64,000 bases of DNA from Mycoplasma imitans ATCC 51306 (GTDB taxonomy: Bacteria; Bacillota_I; Bacilli_A; Mycoplasmatales; Mycoplasmoidaceae): contig NZ_KI912416.1 in the NCBI RefSeq assembly GCF_000518305.1, positions 94,256-158,255 of the forward strand, written 5' to 3'. The notes beneath the pieces are model-generated. The model did not search any database and was not told where the DNA came from. It saw only the letters and a program-made list of their open reading frames with translations. Positions 32,279 through 43,684 of the stretch are shown here, in pieces (within the stretch, counting starts at the first letter, position 1; each line of letters begins with the position of its first letter). Position numbers and translations under genes: made by a program.

Positions 32279-34582
32279 ATGTCGAACACATCAAATTTTA
32301 ATGAGCGGGTAACAGAAAACGCTAAACCGCCCAAAAATGTTAAATCGATAATTTGGAAAACAATAGGAATTATCATTGTGATGGCGATCATCATTGGTCT
32401 AATTCTTTTTTATGTTTTGCCAAGAAATACGATAGCAAACATTTCAAACATTAGATATGATAATGGTAATTTAATTGCTTCTGCAACAATTAATGGTCAA
32501 AGTGGACAATTTATCCTTGATCTAAGCAGATCTAGTTATCAAACCACTTACACATCAGGCTTGTCATTATCTATTAATGTTTTCTTAAGAAACCTTAATA
32601 ATGCTAACGGTCAATCTTTCTTTGTTTCATTAATCAGACCATCTAATGCTTCTGTTAATGACACAGTATTTAATATTGCTAACCTAACAATTAACCAAAC
32701 AAGAGGTATTGCATCATTAGTTAATGAAGGTGGTGGATACAGTGCAGTATTAACAACTAATTTAACAGCTATTCCGTTAGCTAATGAAAAGTTCTTACCA
32801 AACGATTTCAATGTTCTTACTGCAAGTATGGATTCATACCGTCAAGCAGGCGCGGTTGCTGGAATTAATAGATTACTAGCAGTTGGTAATGTTCAATTAC
32901 CAGATCAAAGCGCTGCAGTATTAACGCAGTTCTTAGCAAGCATTATTCCGTTTGTAATTCTAATTGCAATATACATCTTTATTGCTAGAAGATTTAGCAG
33001 AACTATGGGTGCTGGTGGTGCAATTGGTGAAGATGGTGAAAATGTATTTACAATTGGTAAATCACAAGCTAAATTAGCTAAATCAACTTTTAAATTCACT
33101 GACGTTGCTGGTATTGAAGAAGAAAAAAGTGAATTGATTGAATTAGTTGACTATTTAAAACGTCCAGGAAAATACGTTCAAATGGGTGCTAGAACACCTA
33201 GAGGAGTGGTTTTATATGGACCTCCAGGTACTGGTAAGACATTATTAGCTAAAGCAGTAGCTGGTGAAGCTGGTGTTCCTTTCTTCCAAGTTACTGGTTC
33301 AGCATTCGAAGATATGTTAGTTGGGGTTGGTGCTAAAAGAGTTAGAAACTTATTTGCTAAGGCAAAAAAAGCAGCTCCATGTATTATCTTCATCGATGAA
33401 ATTGACTCAGTGGGTTCTAAACGTGGTAAGTACGAAATTTCTGCAGGTTCAGCTACAGACCAAACACTTAACCAATTGTTAGCTGAAATGGATGGTTTTA
33501 GTACAAGAACTGGAATCATCGTAATGGCTGCTACTAACCGTTTAGACGTATTAGATGATGCATTATTACGTCCAGGACGATTTGACCGTCATATTCAAGT
33601 TAATCTTCCAGATATTAAAGAACGTGAAGCGATCTTAAAGATCCACTCAAGAAATAAAAACATCTCATCTAAAGTTAACTTGTTAGATATTGCTAGAAGA
33701 ACACCAGGGTTCAGTGGCGCTCAACTTGAAAACGTATTAAACGAAGCAACTTTATTAGCAGTTAGAGCTGATCGTACAAGTATTTCATTAACTGATATTG
33801 ATGAAGCGATCGACCGTGTAATTGCGGGTCCTGCTAAAAAATCAAGAGTGATTAGTGATTTCGAGAAGAATCAGGTGGCTCACCATGAAGCAGGTCACGC
33901 TTTAGTAGGTTTACACCTAAAAGGTGCTGACGAAGTTCAAAAGATTACGATCATTCCTCGTGGTCAGGCAGGTGGTTATACATTATCAACTCCTAAAGAT
34001 GCTGAACTTAACTTAAAGAAAAAAACCGATTTATTAAATATGATTGCAGGTGCTTTAGGAGGAAGAGCTTCTGAAGAATTATTTTTTGGTAAGGATGCAA
34101 TTTCTACAGGTGCATCTAATGACTTCTATAAAGCAACTAATATTGCTAAAGCGATGGTTACCCAATTAGGTATGTCAGATTTAGGTATTACTCAATTCTT
34201 GCCTTCAGAAGGTGGAATTAATCCTAATGCAAGATATTACTCAGAAGGTACTGCACAAAAAATTGATGCTGAAATTGCTAAGATTTTAGAACACCAATAC
34301 AAAGTTGCTTATGAAATTATTGAAAAAAATCAAAAAGAATTAAAACTTATCGTTGAAGCATTATTAATTCAAGAAACAATTGTTAAAAACGATATTGATT
34401 ACATTCACGAGCACTTAAAATTGCCTGAGCCAATTCTTAAATTAAAAGAAGAACAACTTAAAGAAAAGGCTGCAGCTAAAAAAGAAGAAGAAGCTGAAAA
34501 AGCTAATTTGGATGATAAAAAAGATGAATCATCTGAATCTAAGCAAGAACAAACTAAAGATTCTAAATCAGAATTAAATTAA
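32279..34582 (+). CDS. ftsH: ATP-dependent zinc metalloprotease FtsH
   Basis: A 767-residue membrane protease that degrades misfolded membrane and regulatory proteins. A first membrane helix at ~24-46 and a second at ~218-238 flank an extracytoplasmic domain. The AAA+ domain has Walker A GPPGTGKT at ~314-321, Walker B C-I-I-F-I-D-E-I-D and the second region of homology. The zinc motif H-E-A-G-H is at ~536-540. The last ~45 residues are a charged K/E/D tail. Start ATG 32279. A clear terminator follows. Confidence 0.97.
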   Translation: MSNTSNFNERVTENAKPPKNVKSIIWKTIGIIIVMAIIIGLILFYVLPRNTIANISNIRYDNGNLIASATINGQSGQFILDLSRSSYQTTYTSGLSLSINVFLRNLNNANGQSFFVSLIRPSNASVNDTVFNIANLTINQTRGIASLVNEGGGYSAVLTTNLTAIPLANEKFLPNDFNVLTASMDSYRQAGAVAGINRLLAVGNVQLPDQSAAVLTQFLASIIPFVILIAIYIFIARRFSRTMGAGGAIGEDGENVFTIGKSQAKLAKSTFKFTDVAGIEEEKSELIELVDYLKRPGKYVQMGARTPRGVVLYGPPGTGKTLLAKAVAGEAGVPFFQVTGSAFEDMLVGVGAKRVRNLFAKAKKAAPCIIFIDEIDSVGSKRGKYEISAGSATDQTLNQLLAEMDGFSTRTGIIVMAATNRLDVLDDALLRPGRFDRHIQVNLPDIKEREAILKIHSRNKNISSKVNLLDIARRTPGFSGAQLENVLNEATLLAVRADRTSISLTDIDEAIDRVIAGPAKKSRVISDFEKNQVAHHEAGHALVGLHLKGADEVQKITIIPRGQAGGYTLSTPKDAELNLKKKTDLLNMIAGALGGRASEELFFGKDAISTGASNDFYKATNIAKAMVTQLGMSDLGITQFLPSEGGINPNARYYSEGTAQKIDAEIAKILEHQYKVAYEIIEKNQKELKLIVEALLIQETIVKNDIDYIHEHLKLPEPILKLKEEQLKEKAAAKKEEEAEKANLDDKKDESSESKQEQTKDSKSELN

Positions 34583-34593
34583 TTCTTATAATT

Positions 34594-34623
34594 AAACAGA
34601 TTAGCTTAACTAATCTGTTTTTT
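34594..34623 (+). terminator. Terminator after ftsH
   Basis: AAACAGATTAG (34594-34604) pairs with CTAATCTGTTT (34610-34620) around a five-base loop and continues into T residues. It lies 11 bases past the ftsH stop. Confidence 0.85.
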
Positions 34624-34639
34624 GTATTAAAGCAAAAAG

Positions 34640-35263
34640 ATGGAAAACCGCTCTGCTTTTATTAACTTACTAATTAGAATAATTGATAATTTCACTTATT
34701 CAGAACAATTTCTTAATTTGATTGATAAAAAGGGATCAAATGGAAATTTTGGTTATTCGCTAACACCATTTATTAATAAAATTTCACGATTTGCTAATCG
34801 TGAAGATAGCCAGCCAAATCTTTATAATTCTTTAATTATCATTGCTTTATATATTAAAGAGACTGTTAAAACCACTCTTGGTGATATCTTATATGATCTA
34901 ACCTATCAAGCAGCTCATTATCTAAAACAACACGAAGCAACCCGTAATTATGTAATTGAGTGTTTTTATCGAGCTTTATTAGATTGTAAGAACAAATATA
35001 ATCTAAGAATCGGTGCTAAAAGCTTTTATGATATCTTATATCCTGTATTAAAATACCTTTATTTAAATAACGATCTTGCAACACAAGATTTATTAATTCA
35101 AAGTAAAAAGATATTGGATGAAAATTTCAATAAATGTTTATTATTAAAATCAAAAGTAGGTCGGGCTTCTTATCATGGAAAAAGATCGATCGGCATGTAC
35201 GATCCAGGAACTGTGTTTATTTATATTATTCTTGAAGGTGTAATTAAAATTTATGGTGAGTAA
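34640..35263 (+). CDS. Degenerate DhaL-like (DAK2 domain) protein
   Basis: 207 residues matching the all-helical DhaL domain that binds Mg-ADP in dihydroxyacetone kinases. The C-terminal G-R-A-S-Y-H-G-K-R-S-I-G-M-Y-D-P-G (174-190) is nearly the DhaL consensus, and G-A-K-S-F-Y-D at ~125 matches G-A/D-K-x-x-D-x-L-x-P. But the Mg-binding loop, normally G-D-x-D-H-G, is G-S-N-G-N-F-G (32-38), and the G-A-S-G-P-L loop is replaced by T-T-L-G-D-I-L. So nucleotide binding by the usual ligands looks lost. No DhaK partner is adjacent. The next gene overlaps by 11 bases. Function unknown. Confidence 0.7.
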   Translation: MENRSAFINLLIRIIDNFTYSEQFLNLIDKKGSNGNFGYSLTPFINKISRFANREDSQPNLYNSLIIIALYIKETVKTTLGDILYDLTYQAAHYLKQHEATRNYVIECFYRALLDCKNKYNLRIGAKSFYDILYPVLKYLYLNNDLATQDLLIQSKKILDENFNKCLLLKSKVGRASYHGKRSIGMYDPGTVFIYIILEGVIKIYGE

Positions 35264-36143
35264 AATTCTTAATCCAAAGATAAGAAGAATTGTTGTTATT
35301 GCTTCTTGAGTTCTATTAATTATTCCATTGATATCTACTTATTGATTTACTCAAGTTCCAAAGGTTTTGTTTGGGTTATATTTTGCTTGTTTCCCAATCA
35401 GTTTAATCATTTCTATTGGACATTATTACTTACATTTAAAGTTAAGAAAAAAACTTAATAATGAGTATGAATCAAAAGGTATTTTTGAAGGCTTAAAAAA
35501 TGCTAAAAAAATTAATATCGAACGAATCAAGGATAACTTTGTTAACAAAGATATTATTAAAGAAATCATTAAATCATCAGATGGTGAGATTCAAAATCTA
35601 GATAAGAAATTTAGCCAGCAAAATTTTTATCAAGAATATTTAGTTAAAGAAAAAGAGAACGATTTAAGAATTACATGTTTAGAATTTTGTAAATCCAAAT
35701 ATTCATTAAACTATCCATATAAATATGATTGTTATTATTGGGTAGAAGTCAATAATGTTTTAGATGAACCGTTTGCTTTATTAAACAATAAAGAAGATCA
35801 AAACCCAGGTTTTACTAAATATCTAATAAATGGGTTAAAATCTTACCAAAAAGAAAAATACGTTTTATATACAAAATCTGATGGTTTTGATCTATCTAAG
35901 GTAATTGATGATGAAATTTTAGATAATCTATTATTCAAAAAACCAGATACAAATATTAACGTTATAAACAAGAACAATAAAACGTTTTTATTAATGAGAA
36001 TGAGTTTTAATATATTTAATCTTTATTATGGCTCAGACTACTTTGATGAAGCAACATATCACCAGTTAGTGATTCAAAGAGTAGAAAACATTAAGCTGTT
36101 AATTGATCTATTTTATTCGCTTCGCAAATGCATAAATGATTAA
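35253..36143 (+). CDS. Uncharacterised two-helix membrane protein
   Basis: A 296-residue protein, not recognised. Two hydrophobic segments at ~12-32 and ~38-62 are followed by a charged cytoplasmic or extracellular domain rich in K, N and Y with no known motif. ATG 35253 lies 11 bases inside the preceding DhaL-like gene, so translation is probably coupled; GTG at 35256 is an alternative. Two UGA codons in the first helix region are read as Trp. Confidence 0.65.
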
Positions 36144-36162
36144 TAATTAATTAATAATGGCT

Positions 36163-36168
36163 TATAAT
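36163..36168 (+). promoter_or_regulatory. Putative -10 element for ptsH
   Basis: TATAAT lies 40 bases before the ptsH start in the short gap after the membrane protein gene. Confidence 0.4.
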
Positions 36169-36207
36169 TATTAGTAGTTAAATATTTAAAAATATCAAAA
36201 ATACACA

Positions 36208-36474
36208 ATGAAAAGCTTCAAAGCAACTATTGTAGATCCATTTGGATTACACGTAAGAACAGCGACTGTTCTATCTTCAAAAATGGGTGGTTTTAAATCA
36301 AAAGTTACCCTTAAAATCGTTGGTGGTGCTACCGCTGATGTTAAATCAATTATTAATTTAATGTCTTTAGCTGTTAAGCAAAACACACCTGTTGAATTCA
36401 TCATTGAAGGTGAAGATGAAGACAAGGCATGTGAAGAGCTTAAAAAAGCTTTAGTAGACAACAAATTAATATAA
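36208..36474 (+). CDS. ptsH: Phosphocarrier protein HPr
   Basis: An 88-residue carrier that passes phosphate from enzyme I to the sugar-specific enzymes II. The active His is H15 in G-L-H-V-R-T-A. The regulatory Ser site, phosphorylated by HPr kinase in Gram-positive relatives, corresponds to S47 in D-V-K-S-I-I-N-L-M-S. It stands alone, as in other mycoplasmas, with ptsI elsewhere. Confidence 0.96.
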   Translation: MKSFKATIVDPFGLHVRTATVLSSKMGGFKSKVTLKIVGGATADVKSIINLMSLAVKQNTPVEFIIEGEDEDKACEELKKALVDNKLI

Positions 36475-36536
36475 TTTACTTTTAATATTTTATTTTATAT
36501 ATAAGGATTGATTTAAAAGGATCAATCTATTTTAAT

Positions 36537-38525
36537 ATGAACATACAACAACAAACAATAAATACAATTCGCGTTCTGGGAATTGAAATGATTAACAATG
36601 CTAAATCTGGACACCCTGGTATTGTTATGTCAGCAGCGCCAATGATGTATGCTTTGTTCCGCGATCACTTAAATTATGATGTTAATGATCCAAATTATCT
36701 TAACCGCGATCGTTTCACCTTAAGTGCAGGTCATGGTAGTGCTTTATTATATGCAACAATGTATGTTGCTGGTTATAAGACGCTAAGCGCTAAGGATTTA
36801 AAAAACTTTAGAAAATTTTCATCTAAAACTCCAGGTCACCCAGAATCAACAATGTTAGACGGCGTTGATTTTGGTACAGGCCCATTAGGACAAGGTGCAG
36901 CAACATCAGTTGGTTTTGCAATGGCTGAAGCTAATTTAAATGCTCGCTTTAATAAGATTATTGATCACTACACATATTGTTTAATTGGTGATGGTGATAT
37001 CCAAGAAGGGGTATGTCAAGAAGCATTAGCAGTAGCTGGTAGATACCAACTTAAAAAATTAATCTGAATATATGATTCTAATGACGTACAACTAGATGGT
37101 CGTGTAGCTAACTCTACTAACTTTGATGTAGGAATGTTAGTTAAGTCTTATAAGTGAAACTACATTTTAGTTAAAGATGGTAACGATTATCAAGCAATCT
37201 CAGATGCGATTGCTCAAGCTAAGAAATCAGACAAACCCACCTTCATTGAAGTTAAAACTAAATTAGGTTTTGCAAGTTCAGTTGAAGATACAAACAAAGC
37301 GCACGGTTCTCCTTTTAATGATGATGAGATCAAAAAGATTCGCGCAAAACTTGATTACAAAGCTAAACCTTTTACAGTAAGTTCTGATGTTAAAAAACAC
37401 TTTGAACCAGCAATCGCTCGCGGTCAAAAAGATTCAGAAGAATTCATTAATCGTTTAGCTAAAGCCAAATCGGATTTAAGAGAGAAATTTATTGCCCAAG
37501 TTGAAGAAGAAAAGATTAATTTCCCTAAAAACTTGATCAATCAATTTAATGTTGATCAAAACGATTCAACACGTAATTTATTTGGCAAGGTATTCAAAGA
37601 GTTAACCAAAGTTAATGACAACATTTTAGTAATTAATTGTGATCTATCAGGTTCAACTAAAGTAATTACTCACGATAATGCTCGTTTTGATATCGGTCAT
37701 TATGACAAACAATTAGTCGATGTTGGAGTAAGAGAATTCTTAGCGGGATGTATTGTTAACGGAATTATGGCTCATAAGGGTTTAAAAGCAGTATGTTCAA
37801 CCTTTATGGCGTTTAGTGATTACAATAAAGCTGCACTAAGATTAGGTGCTATTAATGGCGTAAGTTCGCTTTATGTTTACTCTCACGATTCATTTAATGT
37901 TGGTGAAGACGGTCCAACTCACCAACCAATTGAACAATTATCAGCACTAAGATTAATTCCAGACGTGTTGGTTTATCGTCCAGCCAACTTCTACGAACTA
38001 TATGTAGCGCTTAAAACCGCATTTGACAAGAAGAATCACAAACCAGTGGTAATTTCAACTTCAAGAAGTGAATTTAGCTTAACTAAGGTTGATCCTAAAT
38101 CATTTGACGATGGTTATTATTACCTAAATAAAACTAAGAGTCCAAAATTGAGATTAATTGCAACTGGTTCAGATGCTGGTACAGCATTAAAGTTGGCAAA
38201 AATCTTTAAACAAGAAGCGATTGATATCGATGTAATCTCTGTGCCTTCATTCAAAAAACTTAAAGAAAAGTTATCTGATCTAGATGCACTTAAAGAGTTT
38301 AAGAAATACAAAAACATCGTGATTGAGTCAGGTGTAAGTAATATCTGATTTGAGTTTGTTAGTTTAGTAATCGGTGTTAATGATTTTGGTTTATCAGGTA
38401 ATCCAAACGAAGTAGCGACCTACTTCAGTATGGATTTAGAGTCATTAGTGAAATCATTAGCGTCAATCCTAAATAAGAATTATCCACAACAAAAGATCGA
38501 AGAACTAATCAAAAATGCTAATTAA
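36537..38525 (+). CDS. tkt: Transketolase
   Basis: A 662-residue thiamine-diphosphate enzyme moving two-carbon units in the pentose phosphate pathway. Visible marks are the early S-G-H-P-G, the thiamine motif G-D-G-D-I-Q-E-G with a downstream N, H-G-S-P-F-N-D, and the C-terminal half with G-V-R-E and E-D-G-P-T-H-Q-P-I-E-Q. UGA codons (for example at ~37066 and ~38346) are read as Trp. The 3' end overlaps secA by 11 bases. Confidence 0.96.
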
Positions 38526-41109
38526 CTGATTTAAATTAATCTCACCCAAAAACCGAATTTTAAAAAGAGCAACAATTGCTGCTAAGCAAGTAGATGCACT
38601 AAAAGACGAAATTCGCGCACTAAGTGATGAACAATTATTTAATAAAACTGAATATTTTATTAATGAATTAAAGAATAACAACAGAACAACTGATGATATT
38701 TTAGTTGAAGCTTTTGCGGTTATTCGTGAAGTAGTTTACCGTGAAACTGGTAACTTTGCTTACTTAGTGCAACTTATAGGGGCTTATGTCGTTCACCAAG
38801 GTGACTTTAGTGAAATGATGACTGGAGAAGGTAAAACCTTAACTCTGGTGTTAGCAGCATATTTAAATATGCTTGAGAAAAAAGGTGTACATATTGTTAC
38901 AGTTAATGAATACTTAGCCGAGCGTGATGCTGAGCAAGCAAAAAGAATTTTTGCTCGCTTGAATTTAACTGTTGGTTGTAATAAGGCTAACTTAGCACCA
39001 CACCTAAAAAAAGAAGCTTTTGATTGCGATCTTACTTACACAACTAACTCTGAGTTAGGTTTTGATTATCTAAGAGATAATATGGTGCGCAACTACCGCG
39101 ATAAAAAGATTCGTGGGTTGCACTTTGCCATCGTTGACGAAGGTGATTCAATTTTAATTGACGAAGCAAGAACACCATTAATTATTTCAGGTCAACCTAA
39201 AAAAGATTTTAGGATGTATTTTGATGCAGATAAATTTGTGGAAAGTCTTAATGAAGATGATTACAAAATTGACCCCGAATCTCGCAGTCCTTCATTAACT
39301 GAAAAAGGGATTAATAAAGCAGAAAAACATTTCAAGATTAAAAACCTTTTTGACTTAGAAAACTCTGATCTGTTTCACAAGATTGGTAATGCATTGACTG
39401 CAAGAAAGATCTTTCAAAACGGAAAAGAATATATCGTAAGAGACGATAAGATCTTAATTGTTGACCACTTTACAGGAAGAATTTTAGACGGGCGTAGCTA
39501 TAATGGTGGTTTACACCAAGCAGTTCAAGCTAAAGAACGTGTTCCAATTGAAGCTGAAAACGTGGTGGTAGCTACTGTTACTTATCAATCATTCTTCAGA
39601 TTGTACAAGAAGTTAGCAGCAGTATCAGGTACTGCTTTAACCGAAGCAGAAGAGTTCTTAAAGATCTATAATATGGTTGTGGTACCTGTACCTACAAACC
39701 GTCCTGTAATTCGTAAAGACCACCCTGACTTTATGTTTGGTAACTTGAAAACCAAATGAGAAGCAGTGGTTAATGAAATTGAAAAGATTCATAAAACTGG
39801 TCAACCAATCTTGGTTGGGACCGGTAGTGTGGAAGATTCTGAAATTGTGCACCAAATGTTGTTGGAAAAAAACATCATCCACGAAGTGTTGAATGCTAAA
39901 AACCACGCTCGTGAAGCTCATATTATTGCTAAGGCAGGTGAGGTTGGATCAGTTACAATTTCAACCAATATGGCAGGTCGTGGTACTGACATTAAACTTG
40001 GTAAAGGTGCTAAAGAATTAGGTGGTCTTTACGTAATTGGTACTGAGCGTCATGAATCTCGTCGAATTGATAACCAATTACGTGGACGTAGTGGACGTCA
40101 AGGTGATATTGGTGAAAGTCGTTTCTTCATTAGTTTTGGCGACCCTTTGTTCAAACGTTTTGCTCAAGACAGAATCATTAAGGCTCAAGAAAAACTTGCA
40201 TCAGATTACTTTGACTCTAAATTCTTCTCTAGATTTTTAAGCATGACGCAAAAGAAAGTTGAATCAGTTAACTTTGATATGCGTAAAAATTTAATTGATT
40301 ACGACCACGTATTGGCTAATCAACGTGAATTAATCTATAAGCAACGCGATAAGATCTTGATCGCATCTGAACTAATTGAAGTAATTGATCGTATGGCACA
40401 AAACTTTGTGGAAGGTTTTGTAGATACTTTCAAAGATCAAGCTAACCAAACGATGGTTAACCCAGTTGAACTATCAATTGCAGTACAAAAGCAATTACTT
40501 CAAGATGAAGAGATCTCAGCTTCACAATTCTACAACCAGACTCTACCAGCAGCTAAACAGACAGTTTTAAAATTAGTTAAAGAAGCAATTGCTAAAAAGA
40601 TTGAAGTAATGACTCCAGCAATCGCTAACAACGTGTTTAGAGATATCATTATTCAACAAATGGATGATGCATGGATTCATCACTTAGATCAGATGCTAAA
40701 ACTGCGTGAAGGGGTTTCATTACGTTCATTAGAACAAACATCGCCATTAAACATCTATGTTGAAGAAGCTAAAAAATTATTCGACCTAATGTTAAATAAA
40801 GTTGCTAAGAACGTAATTCTAGCTGTATGTGCGATTATCAACCCAACTAAAAACGTTGATATCAACGTTGAACAAGAACACCGACGCCTAGAAGCGCTTA
40901 AACGTTTAGAAGAGATCAAAAAACTTGAAGCACTACAAAACGGCGGTCAACAAGAAGCTAAAGTAGTTTTAGAATTCCCAGATCAAACGGGAAAGATGAT
41001 CGAACGCGAAGTTCCTGTTGATAGTTTAATTAAATTAGTTGATGGTCAAATCACATCAACACCAAAACCAACTCAACCAGAACAACCAGGCAATTCACTG
41101 CCTAAATAA
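38515..41109 (+). CDS. secA: Preprotein translocase ATPase SecA
   Basis: The 864-residue motor driving secreted proteins and lipoproteins through SecYEG. Walker A M-T-G-E-G-K-T-L lies near 101-108, and F-A-I-V-D-E-G-D-S-I-L-I-D-E-A-R-T-P-L-I near 210-229. A-G-R-G-T-D and the I-G-R-A/R-G-R-S-G-R-Q-G-D block follow. The C-terminal zinc-binding tail of many SecA proteins is absent, replaced by a P/Q-rich end. Start ATG 38515 lies inside tkt. The second codon region contains UGA (Trp). Confidence 0.96.
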
Positions 41110-41127
41110 ATAAATAATTATTTTTTT

Positions 41128-41179
41128 CAACTAAAAAGCATAAAACAAAAATTTTTTCAAAGCTTTTTAGTTGATTTTT
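41128..41179 (+). terminator. Terminator after secA
   Basis: CAACTAAAAAGC (41128-41139) pairs perfectly with GCTTTTTAGTTG (41162-41173) around a 22-base loop and is followed by T residues. The remaining bases to 41400 hold only the promoter of the next gene. Confidence 0.75.
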
Positions 41180-41356
41180 ATTTTCATTTTTTATAAATTT
41201 TTTGTCAATTTTTAAACATTATGCTTCGTTTTGCTTTTATACATATATAACATACAAGTAAGATTTTTTTACATTAAATGATAAAAATAATGTTCGTAAA
41301 AATAATTTGGGTTAAATGTTTAAAACATTTATATTGATATTATTTCAATTTATCAA

Positions 41357-41362
41357 TATAAT
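41357..41362 (+). promoter_or_regulatory. Putative -10 element of the lipoprotein/ugp operon
   Basis: TATAAT lies 38 bases before the lipoprotein start, in an otherwise gene-free AT-rich gap. Confidence 0.4.
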
Positions 41363-41400
41363 CAAGCCATAAGAATGGAAATAAGATAATTTAAGAATAT

Positions 41401-43620
41401 ATGAAACGTAAAACTTTTAAAAAAGTTCTAGGTGTATTAGGTTTATTTGCTAGTGCATCAATAGTTGTTGCAAGTTGTACAAAAACAAGCACAAGATTTG
41501 ACCAAACTGATGATAAAAAATTAGTATTAGCAAGCAGTTTTTCAGCTTCATCACCTATTGCTGTAGCTTTAAATGATGTAATTAGTCAATACAACAAAGA
41601 AAAACCGTCAACTGATTACCCTGTTGAAGTGTTTTCAATTGCTGGTGGTTATGATGGTGGTAACGAAACAGTTAATACAAAGCTTGCCTCTAAAGATAAA
41701 ACTCAATTCTTTAATATGATCTTCAATTATTCAACAGTGTCTGCACAATTAGTAAGATATGATCAAGCTTTAAAATTAAACAAAGGTCCTGAAGCTGTTG
41801 ATACATCAATGTTTTCACCTCGGTTCTTGCAAGAAAACTATGAGATTCCAGGGAATTATGATCAATCAGTTTATGGTGTTCCAATTACTAGATCAACCGA
41901 AGTGCTAGTAACTAACGTCCCAGTAGCTTATCAATTATTAAGTCAAGCAAGAGTTAACAACGATTTAACAATTGCTAGTGATCAAGCAACACAAAAACTA
42001 TGAGCTGAATGAAAGATGAAAGCTCAAAAGAACTTAGGTAGTCCTAAATCTACACGAAAGGTAGCAACAGATGAAATGATGGTGAATGAAGGTAAACCTA
42101 CGACTGATCAAAATACAGACACAGCAACTGTTTCTTCAAATTATATCAAAACGCTATGAGGTGATTACCAATCAGTTGATGGCGGTCTTAAAGGATATAC
42201 TTTTGATGCATCAGCATTAAACACAACCACTGGATTAGTTGATTTAGCTACTAGAATTGCTAAATCTTACCCAAATAAACTTAAACCAGTAAACGATCGT
42301 AAACCAACTGATCCTCAAGGTGTTATTGGATTAGACTCACCAAGTAACTTCTTATTCAATGCAAGCTTTTCTCAAGTAAATGGTGACCGTAATCAATATA
42401 TTATTAGAAAAGCTGCTGATGGCAAATCTTATGATTTCAACGCATTATTATCTAATAAAGACAATCGTGCTGAACCGATAAAGAACGTATTTAATGATAT
42501 CCAACCATTAATGAATGCTAACGGTTTATTCTTAAACAACGGTGGTAACTATTCTTCAAACTGAGGTAAATTCCATCAACTAGCCTTCTTCATCAGCTCA
42601 ACTTCAGGTTATTACCAAAGCTTTGCTTCAAACAGTCAACAACATAACCTAGTGTTTACTGGTGTTGATGCTTCAGTAGGAACTTATCCATTCCCTAACT
42701 TTACAAGTAATTTAAATGCACCAACTAAAGCTGAATATGATGCTGGTGCTATCGGTACATTTAATTCTAGCCGTAAGCGTTATGTTATCTACAAAAAAGA
42801 TATGCTAACCGATACATTGAAGCAAACAGATACTAATGTTGCTTTTCCTGATGAAACTACAAGACAAAAAGCTGAACAAGCTTTATCTGAAGTTTTAGAA
42901 CCAATGAAAGATACTCTAGGTACTAAAAGAAACACATTAATCGGATATATTGGTACAAATTTTGATATATCAAAATTTGATAACGCTGTTAAAGATAAAA
43001 TCTATGCCGTTGGTAATTTAACCAATCCTAGATTTCCAACCGCGTTTGTTCTTTCAAAAGATGCTAACAAAGTAGCAACCACTACAGAACAAACTTTACA
43101 AGCTGATGAAGCAGATATCAGAATTGCGCCAACTAAGTTCAAATCAACTGATGAAAAAAATATAATCTTAACTCAAGGGCCAAGCTTAATCGGTATCCAT
43201 GCTAATGAAAACGAAGACTTACAAACAAAACGTTTCATTAACTGATTAATGAAAGGGAATATTACTATCCCTGCTTCACAGGGTGGAAATGGTGCGCAAG
43301 CAAGTACAGGTTATAACGGAACACCATTAAATTACATCGTATTAAAAGCTTCATATATCTTACCAACTAGAGATTTCTTAAATGATCCTAAGAATATGAG
43401 CGCAGGCAATCCTTACCAAAACATTGCAACCAACGCCTTTAAATCAATATTAGACGATCCTAAATACGCGGCTTACAATGATGTTCCAGACTTTAGAAGT
43501 GGTACATTTAGAAAGTCTATAGACAGCGCTCTAGTATCAGCAAACAGCTCTAAGTCTAATTTTGATACATTCTTAAGTAATCTAAATAAGATTGTTCCCA
43601 CAATCGTAAAACAAAACTAA
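41401..43620 (+). CDS. Large lipoprotein, putative substrate-binding component (MG185-like)
   Basis: A 739-residue lipoprotein: M-K-R-K-T-F-K-K signal and A-S-C (Cys ~26). The body has the feel of an extracellular solute-binding protein (V-L-A-S-S-F-S-A-S-S-P-I early, S-V-Y-G-V-P-I-T-R-S-T-E-V-L near 160). It stands first in the order lipoprotein - nuclease lipoprotein - ugpC - ugpA - ugpE, the order of MG185-MG189, so it probably feeds this ABC transporter. A signal plus Q-G-P-S-L-I-G-I near 600 are the clearest marks. Substrate unknown; breakdown products of the nuclease or a glycerophosphodiester are possible. Several UGA codons. Confidence 0.72.
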
Positions 43621-43666
43621 AACAAAATAACTAAACAAAATAATTAACTTAGTTATTTTGTTTTTT
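43621..43666 (+). terminator. Hairpin plus T-run between two genes of the operon
   Basis: AACAAAATAACTAA (43621-43634) pairs perfectly with TTAGTTATTTTGTT (43649-43662) and is followed by T. It starts right after the lipoprotein stop and 19 bases before the nuclease start. It may make downstream expression lower than that of the lipoprotein. Confidence 0.75.
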
Positions 43667-43684
43667 CATTTATCGCTACAAAGT

